Positions 45,148 to 52,400 of a DNA stretch of 64,000 nt are shown piece after piece (positions within the stretch are counted from its first letter, which is position 1; every line of letters begins with the position of its first letter). The position numbers and the translations under genes are program-made. The notes beneath the pieces were generated by a model. The model was not told where the DNA came from, ran no database searches, and worked only from the letters and a program-made list of their open reading frames with translations. The DNA lies in contig CAIOLO010000032.1 of the NCBI GenBank assembly GCA_903859155.1, forward strand, positions 62,001 to 126,000, in the 5' to 3' direction. Source of the stretch: an uncultured beta proteobacterium (GTDB lineage: Bacteria > Pseudomonadota > Gammaproteobacteria > Burkholderiales > SG8-39).

Positions 45148-45216
45148 GTACTGCTCCCCGGTTATAGGCACCCCCAGTGTATCAGCCCGCGATGCAACGC
45201 AGATAAGCGTCCGGCT

Positions 45217-46368
45217 TCAATGCCCGGCCTGGAGAAACTCGAGAACCTCGGTTCGCCGGGCCATGGTGTCGCGATAGCCCATGTCTATCAGGGCCGAACA
45301 GAAGCCTCTCTCAAACAACAAATAACTCGCCAGGTTGGATCCGTTGCGGTTCATGGCACCTATTCCGCGCAGCAGGAAGCGGATGGTCCAGGGCAGGTCG
45401 CGCAGAAACCGTGTTGCGACCCGCTCTATCGGTTGCGAGGGAGAAATCACCAGCACCTTCACCGGCCGCAGACCGGTGCCGCTTTGCTCGAGCTTCTCGC
45501 TGGACATCATGCCTATGGTCCGATTGATCCGCTCGACGCGCTCGATGTCTACGTAAAGACTGTCGAGAAATATGCTGTTCAGCGCATGTCCGGCTATTTG
45601 CGCCAGGGTCGGATATGACTGTGTCCTGACGCGAGCCGGATCACTGACCTGGCGCCCGGTGCCTATGATCAGAATGCGATCGGCCCCCAGGTGGAGGGCC
45701 GGGCTGATGGGCGCGATCTGCCGCATGGTGCCGTCACCGAAAAACTCCCGGTTGAGTCTCACTGCCGGAAAAATGAACGGCAGGGCTGATGAGGCCATCA
45801 GGTGTTCCACGCGCAGAGGCATGGCGCAGCCGATGCGCTGGCTGCGCTCCCAGGCAACCACGTCCGGTCCGCCCTGATAAAAAGAAACGCTCTGCCCGGA
45901 AGAATAACCGGAACAGGTTATGGAAACCGCATAGAGGCAACCATCGTCGATATTCTGCTGTATGCGGCCGAAATCGAGGTTACGGGCAAGCATTTCCCCC
46001 AGCGGCGCATTGTCCAGAAGCGAGAACGGGCTCGATCTGGAGAGGAGCATCATGGCTCCCATCCAGCGTGCACCGGTTTTCAAGACCCCCAGCGGGTCGG
46101 AACGGTAGACGAACCGGACATGCATGTTCTCCCAGACCTCCAGGAGATTGGAAACGGCCGCATCAAAGTTATCGGCGTACACCGCCAGCGTAGCCGCGTT
46201 GATCGCGCCGGCGGAAGTTCCGCAAAGTATTGAGAACGGATTCTCCTCGGGCATTGGAAGCAGTTCCCTGACTGCCTTCAACACGCCTATCTGGTAGGCG
46301 GCGCGAGCGCCGCCGCCGGTGAGAATCAGCCCGGCCTTGGACTTCGTCGCACCCTCTACCGCCGCCAA
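45217..46368 (-). CDS. Patatin-like phospholipase
   Basis: A 383-residue lipid acyl hydrolase. Oxyanion loop TGGGARAAYQIGVL, nucleophile GTSAG and catalytic Asp in FGDGTMRQ (DGT instead of the common DGG). No signal peptide. The start is probably TTG 46368, directly after the malic enzyme stop; a TTG at 46416 would overlap that gene by 47 bp. Cytoplasmic or inner-membrane lipid turnover is expected. Confidence 0.88.
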   Translation of the reverse strand: MAAVEGATKSKAGLILTGGGARAAYQIGVLKAVRELLPMPEENPFSILCGTSAGAINAATLAVYADNFDAAVSNLLEVWENMHVRFVYRSDPLGVLKTGARWMGAMMLLSRSSPFSLLDNAPLGEMLARNLDFGRIQQNIDDGCLYAVSITCSGYSSGQSVSFYQGGPDVVAWERSQRIGCAMPLRVEHLMASSALPFIFPAVRLNREFFGDGTMRQIAPISPALHLGADRILIIGTGRQVSDPARVRTQSYPTLAQIAGHALNSIFLDSLYVDIERVERINRTIGMMSSEKLEQSGTGLRPVKVLVISPSQPIERVATRFLRDLPWTIRFLLRGIGAMNRNGSNLASYLLFERGFCSALIDMGYRDTMARRTEVLEFLQAGH

Positions 46369-46369
46369 A

Positions 46370-48667
46370 TCAGGTTCCGTCGAACTGGTCGCGGCGGGCC
46401 GCGTTTGCGTCCACAACGGTCAGCGCTGTCATGTTGACGATCCTGCGCACGGTTGCCGAGGGCGTGACAATATGGACCGGCCGCGCGGCGCCGAGCAATA
46501 TCGGACCGATGGTTATACTTCCCCCGGCGGCGATCATGAGCAGATTGAAGGCTATGTTGGCCGCGTCAAGATTGGGCATGATCAGCAGGTTGGCATCGCC
46601 CTGCAACCGGCTGTTCGGAAACGCGGCCCGTCGCAATTCGGCCGACAGCGCGGCATCGCCATGCATCTCGCCCTCCACCTCCAGATTCGGCGCAATGCCT
46701 CGCAACAATCCCAGCGCGTCGCGCATCTTTTTCGCACCCGCTGCATCGCTGCTCCCGAAAGACGAATGCGAAAGCAGCGCCACCTTGGGCACAATGCCGA
46801 AGCGCCTGACCACTTCCGCGGCCAGAACAGTCATTTCCGCGACCTGCTCGGCGCTGGGATCTTCGTTGACGTAGGTGTCGCAGATGAACACCGTGGTCTC
46901 CGGCAGCATGAGCACGTTCATTGCATAATAATTTTTTGCCCCCGCCCTGCGGCCGATGATCTGGTCGACATAGTTCAGGTGTACGTGATGCGTGCCAAAG
47001 GTGCCGCACAGCATTCCATCAGCCTCGCCCTTATGCATGAGCATTGCGCCGATCAGCGTATTGCGGCGGCGCATCTCGATCTGGGCGTACTGAGGCGTCA
47101 CGCCGCGCCTTTCGGTCAGCCGGTAATACTCCTGCCAGTAATCGCGAAAGCGCGAATCCTGTTCGGTATTGACCAGATCGAAATCCGTCCCCGGCCGCAT
47201 GCGCAGACCGTAGCGCTCGATGCGCCGTTCAATGACATCGGGACGACCGATCAGAATGGGACGCGCCAATTCATCATCGACCACCAACTGCGTGGCGCGC
47301 AATACGCGCTCGTCTTCGCCTTCTGCATAAACGATGCGGCACCGCGGCCCCTGCTTGGCGGCGGCGAACACCGGCCTCATGATGAGCCCGGAGTGATAGA
47401 CAAACTGCTGCAAAGAATCCCGGTAGGCGTCGAAATCGGCGATCGGCCGCGTCGCCACGCCGGATTCCATCGCGGCCTTCGCCACCGCTGGAGCTATGAC
47501 GGTGATCAGGCGCGGATCAAACGGCCTCGGGATAAGGTAGTCGGGACCGAATTTGAGGTTGGATTCACCATAGGCGGCGACCACCACTTCCGACTGCTCG
47601 GCGGTTGCGAGTTCCGCGATGGCCTCCACCGCGGCGAGTTTCATGCTCTCGTTGATCTGCGTGGCCCCCACATCCAGCGCGCCGCGAAAGATAAATGGAA
47701 AGCACAGCACATTATTGACTTGATTGGGGTAATCAGACCGTCCTGTCGCGATCAGCGCATCCGGCCGTGCCGCCCTGGCCACATCGGGAAGAATTTCCGG
47801 ATCCGGATTGGCAAGCGCGAATATCAGCGGCATTTTCGCCATTTTTTTGGTCATCTCCGGCTTCAGCACCCCGCCTGCCGACAGTCCCAGAAATACGTCG
47901 GCGCCTTCGATGATGTCGCCAAGGGAACGGGCCTCGGTCTTACGGGCGTAGCGCGCCTTGTTGTCGTCCATCTCCTCCTTGCGCCCCTGCCAGACCACGC
48001 CCTTGATATCCGATACCCAGATGTTTTCCATCGGGAGCCCGAGGGAAACCAGGAGGTCCAGGCAGGCCAGGGCCGCCGCACCGGCCCCGGAGCAGACCAG
48101 TTTGACCTTGCCAATCTCCTTGCCCACGATGCGCAATCCGTTCAACAGCGCCGCGCCGACGATTATCGAGGTGCCGTGCTGGTCGTCATGGAACACCGGT
48201 ATGCGCATGCGTTCGCGCAATTTCTTCTCTACGTAAAAGCATTCCGGCGCCTTGATATCCTCGAGGTTGATTCCGCCGAAGGTCGGTTCCAGGGCGGCGA
48301 TGATCTCGACCAATTTGTCCGGGTCGAGTTCGTTGATCTCGATGTCGAAACAATCGATCCCCGCGAATTTCTTGAACAATACCGCCTTGCCTTCCATAAC
48401 CGGCTTGGCCGCTAGCGGACCGATGGCGCCCAGGCCCAGGACGGCGGTGCCGTTGGTTATGACCCCGATAAGGTTGGCGCGGGAGGTGAGACTGCTTGCC
48501 TGCGCCGGATCGCGGACGATTTCATCGCAGGCGGCGGCGACTCCCGGGGAATAAGCAAGACCCAGATCGCGCTGGTTGACCAGGCCCTTGGTCGCGGTGA
48601 TCGCGATTTTTCCGGGGCGGGGCAGCCGGTGATATTCGAGCGCAGCTTTTTTTAAGGATTCATCCAT
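46370..48667 (-). CDS. maeB: NADP-dependent malic enzyme (MaeB type)
   Basis: A 765-residue protein: malic enzyme domain (about 1-430; [31 protein letters not shown] Rossmann motif) fused to a phosphotransacetylase-like domain (about 440-760; [32 protein letters not shown]). It makes pyruvate and NADPH from malate; the C-terminal domain responds to acetyl-CoA in known members. ATG 48667 has AGGA six bases before it. Confidence 0.96.
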   Translation of the reverse strand: MDESLKKAALEYHRLPRPGKIAITATKGLVNQRDLGLAYSPGVAAACDEIVRDPAQASSLTSRANLIGVITNGTAVLGLGAIGPLAAKPVMEGKAVLFKKFAGIDCFDIEINELDPDKLVEIIAALEPTFGGINLEDIKAPECFYVEKKLRERMRIPVFHDDQHGTSIIVGAALLNGLRIVGKEIGKVKLVCSGAGAAALACLDLLVSLGLPMENIWVSDIKGVVWQGRKEEMDDNKARYARKTEARSLGDIIEGADVFLGLSAGGVLKPEMTKKMAKMPLIFALANPDPEILPDVARAARPDALIATGRSDYPNQVNNVLCFPFIFRGALDVGATQINESMKLAAVEAIAELATAEQSEVVVAAYGESNLKFGPDYLIPRPFDPRLITVIAPAVAKAAMESGVATRPIADFDAYRDSLQQFVYHSGLIMRPVFAAAKQGPRCRIVYAEGEDERVLRATQLVVDDELARPILIGRPDVIERRIERYGLRMRPGTDFDLVNTEQDSRFRDYWQEYYRLTERRGVTPQYAQIEMRRRNTLIGAMLMHKGEADGMLCGTFGTHHVHLNYVDQIIGRRAGAKNYYAMNVLMLPETTVFICDTYVNEDPSAEQVAEMTVLAAEVVRRFGIVPKVALLSHSSFGSSDAAGAKKMRDALGLLRGIAPNLEVEGEMHGDAALSAELRRAAFPNSRLQGDANLLIMPNLDAANIAFNLLMIAAGGSITIGPILLGAARPVHIVTPSATVRRIVNMTALTVVDANAARRDQFDGT

Positions 48668-48894
48668 GGAGGTCCTGACACGACACCGGGCCATCAGCCA
48701 TCTCTGCCCAGCCGTTTGCCTGGCGGATTATAGAACCGATCCCCCGGCCCCGCGCGTGATCAGGCGCCGCGACTTATGATGGCTCGGGGCCATCGCCCGG
48801 CGCATCCATTCGTGCCAAATCAGCACGGCCGAAGTCAGCTGCAAGATATCCCCTCGATTCGACAGCAATAATTCCATTCCACTTCGCGCAACGC

Positions 48895-49150
48895 ATGCGT
48901 GACATAGAACCCTTTCGCCTGATGGAGGTGCCGGAACGCGCCCGTCAACTGAAACAGGCCGGACGCCATATTCCTGTTTGCACCACTGCGTTCCCTGGGA
49001 TTCGGGATACCGTTGTTACCACAAGGTGCGCTTTACCTTTACGCGGACTGCGGCAGATTTTCCGCCAGCAGCAGTCTCCTTGCGCTGGATATGCTGGAAC
49101 CAGCAGGCGTGGCGGTTGCCACGGCAAGGATTTCGGCGAATTCCGGGCGG
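48895..49150 (+). pseudogene. Internally deleted aminotransferase (class I/II) remnant
   Basis: The frame from 48895 reads RDIEPFRLMEVPERARQLK and QAGRHI, the start of PLP-dependent aminotransferases (pattern IxPFxVMEVLARARELExAGRDIIH). From about 48970, one base out of register, comes FLFAPLRSLGFGIPLLPQG and then GALYLYADCGRFSASS and LEPAGVAVA, which is the C-terminal region (pattern PxGAFYxYADCSRF...LLEEAGVAVTPG). Roughly 280 central codons, with the PLP lysine, are missing. The end is also degraded. It overlaps nothing essential and ends next to the transglycosylase gene. Confidence 0.72.
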
Positions 49151-49151
49151 C

Positions 49152-49847
49152 TCAAACTGCTGGCGCAGGCGCCCTGGCGAGCGGTCGGTTGACGCGCATT
49201 GCCTGGCGCATGCGCTCCTGTTCGGCTATCACTTTCAGGGCGTACTGATTGGAGGTATCGGCAAGCGCACCGTTGTAGAACTGCAAGCCGGATTCGACAC
49301 TGCCCGTCTGCCTTATGTACTGCTTCAATATGCGGGCACCGATCAGGATATTGCTCATCGGGTCGAGCACCGCCTGGGCGCCGCCGACTTGTTCGATTTT
49401 GTCCTGGTGATGCCTGGGTATGACCTGCATCAATCCTTTTGCACCAAACTCGCTTTCGGCAATCGGATTGAAGCGGGATTCGACCGCCACGACAGCGAGA
49501 ATCAGCAGAGGGTCAATTCCGACCTGCCGACCCGCCTCGAATGCAGCGCCAATAAATTGCTCGGCGGCATCGGCGGCGACGCGATATCTACGGGACAAAT
49601 TACCGGCAAGTACGCGATGCTGCTCATTTTCCTGGTCCGGCAATACGTCGTTGGTTGGACTGCCGCTATATTGGATCTGGCCGAAGGCGGTCGCCCTGGC
49701 ATCGATCGCCTCATTGGCAAATCGTCCTCCATAGACTATCAAAGTCGTCAGTGCGACCAAACCGACTAACGCCAAGCCATTGTGCACCACGGAAAATGCG
49801 CGACCATAGCGAAAAATAGCTTGCTGTATCCATATTGATGTGTTCAT
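49152..49847 (-). CDS. Lytic transglycosylase (SLT domain), membrane-anchored
   Basis: A 231-residue protein. One transmembrane helix (about 24-42, LALVGLVALTTLIVYGG), then a family 1 SLT domain with the catalytic Glu in VVAVESRFNP, followed by GAKGLMQVIP and LQFYNGA. It cleaves peptidoglycan to 1,6-anhydro products, which the AmpD encoded at 55.5 kb would process. A strong AAGGAGGT site precedes the ATG and a sigma-70-like promoter lies 250 bp upstream. Confidence 0.93.
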   Translation of the reverse strand: MNTSIWIQQAIFRYGRAFSVVHNGLALVGLVALTTLIVYGGRFANEAIDARATAFGQIQYSGSPTNDVLPDQENEQHRVLAGNLSRRYRVAADAAEQFIGAAFEAGRQVGIDPLLILAVVAVESRFNPIAESEFGAKGLMQVIPRHHQDKIEQVGGAQAVLDPMSNILIGARILKQYIRQTGSVESGLQFYNGALADTSNQYALKVIAEQERMRQAMRVNRPLARAPAPAV

Positions 49848-50096
49848 CGCACACCTCCTTAGCTAACCCGAATGTCGGGCACTGCGTCGGCAATTGCCAA
49901 AGCTCTGCTTTGTTCTCAAATACCGAACAATAGCGTTGAGTTTTAAATCGCTTATCTTTACCAGGCTCAGCCGGGCGCGCATATTAACTGCTATGTCGCC
50001 GACCGTCTCCAGGGTGGCCCAGAAGGGCATCCTGCACTCTGGCAGATCCCGTTAAAACTGTGGTTCTACGAGATTCTTATCTCTGAATGAATCCTC

Positions 50097-50125
50097 ATCT
50101 TAATTAAATAGTTAGATCAAGTCAA
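50097..50125 (-). promoter_or_regulatory. Sigma-70-like promoter for the transglycosylase gene
   Basis: Read on the minus strand: TTGACT (50125-50120), 17-bp spacer, TAAGAT (50102-50097). Start predicted near 50090, giving a 5' leader of about 240 bases before the transglycosylase ATG. Confidence 0.6.
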
Positions 50126-50158
50126 GGCGTGCGTTTCCGCACCGGATAGTGCTGCTTG

Positions 50159-50262
50159 TGCACCGCATAAGAGCGGGTTCCCCACGGGGTCGCGGCCTAT
50201 GTGAAGGCGCACACTTCCCGTGGGTATCGGTGCCGACACTCCCGCCACATGCTTTGTGTGCA
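50159..50262. ncRNA. Candidate structured element (multi-helix)
   Basis: Nested complementary arms: TGCAC (50159-50163)/GTGCA (50258-50262), GCAT (50165-50168)/ATGC (50249-50252), GCGGG (50173-50177)/CCCGC (50241-50245), and inside them CCCACGGG (50181-50188)/CCCGTGGG (50217-50224) enclosing TGTG (50200-50203)/CACA (50210-50213). It lies in the 3' region of the histone-like gene and upstream of the transglycosylase promoter. No match to a known RNA family is recognised; strand unknown. Confidence 0.3.
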
Positions 50263-50366
50263 TACGCGCAGTGCCCCATGTCCAGCCTGCTCCGGAAAAA
50301 TGTCTTCCACGCGTTGAACCCCGAGCGCCGATCGAAAATCGGCAAAACAAGAATCTCTGGGTCAGG

Positions 50367-50804
50367 CTAGGGCCGTGAACCGGTCGGAAAAGGCCATGCA
50401 GCAATCGGGCTTACCGCAGTTTTCGTCGCGGCACTGACCGGGTTATTGGACGGTGCCTGCACCGGCTGCAACAAGGAAGGCAAGGCCGGCTTTGCCGCAG
50501 GTTTGGTCTTTTTTTCGGGCTTGCGCGGCAAAACCTTTTTCACGGCTGCCTTTTTCGCTGAAACCAAGGGCTTGCGGACGGCTTTTTTCTTCGCCGAGGC
50601 TACCGGTTTTTTTGCGACCTTCTTGGTAAGCGCGCTTTTGAGCGCCTTTCCTGCGGGCTTTTGTACTGCCTTTTTTGCCGGCTTTTTTGCCGGCTTTTTC
50701 ACCGGTTTCTTCGCCGGTTTCTTCGCCGGTTTCTTCGCCGGTTTCTTCGCCGGTTTCTTCGCCGGTTTTGTCAGTACTTTTTTTGCTTTTTTCTTAGTGG
50801 CCAT
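50367..50804 (-). CDS. Histone H1-like Lys/Ala/Pro-rich protein
   Basis: A 145-residue, very basic protein. Residues about 10-50 are PAKK/KKPA repeats, then a Lys/Ala/Val-rich part and a less charged tail (SLLQPVQAPSNNP). Such proteins coat DNA non-specifically or link PHA granules to the nucleoid in betaproteobacteria. GGAG lies eight bases before the ATG. Part of the gene is a perfect 12-bp tandem repeat. Confidence 0.82.
   Translation of the reverse strand: MATKKKAKKVLTKPAKKPAKKPAKKPAKKPAKKPVKKPAKKPAKKAVQKPAGKALKSALTKKVAKKPVASAKKKAVRKPLVSAKKAAVKKVLPRKPEKKTKPAAKPALPSLLQPVQAPSNNPVSAATKTAVSPIAAWPFPTGSRP
50702..50761. repeat. Five perfect 12-bp tandem repeats inside the histone-like gene
   Basis: CCGGTTTCTTCG occurs five times without change (50702-50761), followed by a partial copy. 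On the coding strand each unit gives KKPA. Perfect identity suggests recent slippage, so length may differ between strains. Confidence 0.9.
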
Positions 50805-50861
50805 ATCGATTTCTCCATCAAGAATTAATCACAATCCGTGCGGGTCGCGCGGATTATTCAA

Positions 50862-51143
50862 TTACTGGCGTTGGCCAGTAGGGTTGAATGCATAGTCATT
50901 GTTTTTGCTAGCCAGCATGTCCTGAAAAAGTATATCCGGATCAAGACGTATTCCGGCATTCCAAACCACCGTCGTATCGGCAGGATCAATTTCAGCGGCG
51001 CAGAACTGTTCCACATCTTTCCAGGCGCGAAATGCCGCTACCTCGAGAAGGTTCCCCAGGTATACGCTGCCTTCGGCCCCGTCGTCAAATCTCAACCAGA
51101 GCCAGTAGTCGCTGGAAGCTTTGCATTGAGTCACCCTATGCAT
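50862..51143 (-). CDS. DUF2442 domain-containing protein
   Basis: A 93-residue protein with the DUF2442 pattern WLRFDDGAEGSVYLGNLL, then AFRAWKDVEQF and VVWNAGIRLDPDILFQDML. Function unknown; members often sit near toxin-antitoxin-like genes, but no partner is here. GGGAGG lies six bases before ATG 51143. It is 34 bp downstream of nrdB on the same strand. Confidence 0.85.
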   Translation of the reverse strand: MHRVTQCKASSDYWLWLRFDDGAEGSVYLGNLLEVAAFRAWKDVEQFCAAEIDPADTTVVWNAGIRLDPDILFQDMLASKNNDYAFNPTGQRQ

Positions 51144-51177
51144 GCCGACCTCCCACCCTTGGGTCCAACTATCACAC

Positions 51178-52347
51178 CTATTCCCAGGAAAGCGCGCCGC
51201 CCGTCTGGTACTCAATCACGCGCGTTTCAAAGAAATTTCGCTCTTTCTTGAGATCGGTCATTTCGCTCATCCATGGAAACGGGTTGTTCGCTCCCGCAAA
51301 CAGCTGTTCCACACCGATCTGCTGGCAGCGCCGATTGGCAATGTAGCGCAGGTATTCCTTGAACATAGGCGCATTCAATCCCAGTACGCCTCGGGGCATG
51401 GTGTCCTCCGCATAGCGGTATTCAAGTTCGACGGCCTGTTTTACGAGGTCCTGAATCCCTTCTCGGAACTCGGCTGTCCAGAGGTGCGGATTTTCCATCT
51501 TGATCTGGTTGATCAGGTCGATCCCGAAATTGCAGTGCATGGACTCGTCGCGCAAAATGTATTGATACTGCTCTGCCGCACCGGTCATCTTGTTCTGCCG
51601 GCCCAAAGCCAGTATCTGGGCGAATCCCACATAGAAAAACAATCCCTCCATGAGGCAGGCGAAAACAATCAGGCTGCGAAGCAGTTTCTGATCATTCTCC
51701 AGAGTGCCGGTCTTGAATTCCGGATCGGTCAGAATATTGATGAAGGGAATCAGGAATTCGTCCTTGGCTCTGATACTGTCGATTTCCTGATAGGCGTTGA
51801 AAATCTCGCCCTCGTCCAGACCCAGACTCTCGACAATGTACTGATAGGCGTGGGTGTGAATTGCCTCCTCGAAAGCCTGGCGCAACAGATATTGCCGGCA
51901 TTCGGGAGCCGTGATGTGGCGATAGGTGCCCAGGACAATGTTATTGGCCGCAAGGGAATCCGCCGTCACGAAAAACCCCAGATTCCGTGTCACCAGGCGC
52001 CGCTCGTCCTCAGTCAGCCCATTGGGATCCTTCCACAGCGCGATATCCCTGCTCATGCTGATTTCCTGGGGCATCCAGTGATTTGCGCAGGCAGACAGGT
52101 ATTTTTCCCAGGCCCATTTGTATTTGAACGGCACCAGCTGATTGACGTCGGTATCGCCGTTGATGACTCGCTTGTCGTCAATCCGGATTCTGCGGAACCC
52201 GTTTGCGGAGGGTTTTGCCGCCTTGCCCCCGATCACCGAAGCGGGAGAGGCGGGAGAGGCAGGAGAAGCAGGCATAAAACCACGCCCGGAAGAAAGACCC
52301 AGTCCAGGCATTTTTGCTATTGCGGCATCGTCATCGAATGAAAGCAT
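51178..52347 (-). CDS. nrdB: Ribonucleoside-diphosphate reductase class Ia, beta subunit
   Basis: A 389-residue di-iron/tyrosyl radical subunit. Ligands: Asp in [10 protein letters not shown], Glu and His in [12 protein letters not shown] (with radical Tyr), Glu in CLMEGLFFY, Glu and His in [10 protein letters not shown]. The N-terminus has an SPA repeat ([13 protein letters not shown]) from a 9-bp DNA repeat (52241-52267). ATG 52347 follows GGGGGGTGAAC. Downstream of nrdA by 53 bp. Confidence 0.96.
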   Translation of the reverse strand: MLSFDDDAAIAKMPGLGLSSGRGFMPASPASPASPASVIGGKAAKPSANGFRRIRIDDKRVINGDTDVNQLVPFKYKWAWEKYLSACANHWMPQEISMSRDIALWKDPNGLTEDERRLVTRNLGFFVTADSLAANNIVLGTYRHITAPECRQYLLRQAFEEAIHTHAYQYIVESLGLDEGEIFNAYQEIDSIRAKDEFLIPFINILTDPEFKTGTLENDQKLLRSLIVFACLMEGLFFYVGFAQILALGRQNKMTGAAEQYQYILRDESMHCNFGIDLINQIKMENPHLWTAEFREGIQDLVKQAVELEYRYAEDTMPRGVLGLNAPMFKEYLRYIANRRCQQIGVEQLFAGANNPFPWMSEMTDLKKERNFFETRVIEYQTGGALSWE

Positions 52348-52400
52348 GTTCACCCCCCACTATCGACATATTTTTGCTTTTGAGGTCACCGCTGCGAACT

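Larger units (their letters stand above)
49848..50366. other. 519-bp intergenic region
   Basis: No convincing protein. Holds a minus-strand promoter (50097-50125), a foldable element (50159-50262) and a GCCGAT/ATCGGC hairpin (50328-50344). Short frames on both strands lack ribosome sites and known motifs. Confidence 0.6.

Noticed and set aside
46319-48415. 698-residue open frame on the plus strand
   Set aside because: Antisense to maeB, whose identity is certain.
50112-50125. Second FNR-like site (TTGACTTGATCTAA on the minus strand)
   Set aside because: Only one half matches; the same bases form a better -35 element.
50117-50404. Small frames on both strands of the 50.1-50.4 kb gap
   Set aside because: No ribosome site, Cys/Arg-rich composition, and the DNA is explained better by paired arms.
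50702-50761. CRISPR-like array
   Set aside because: Units are contiguous without spacers and lie inside a coding sequence.
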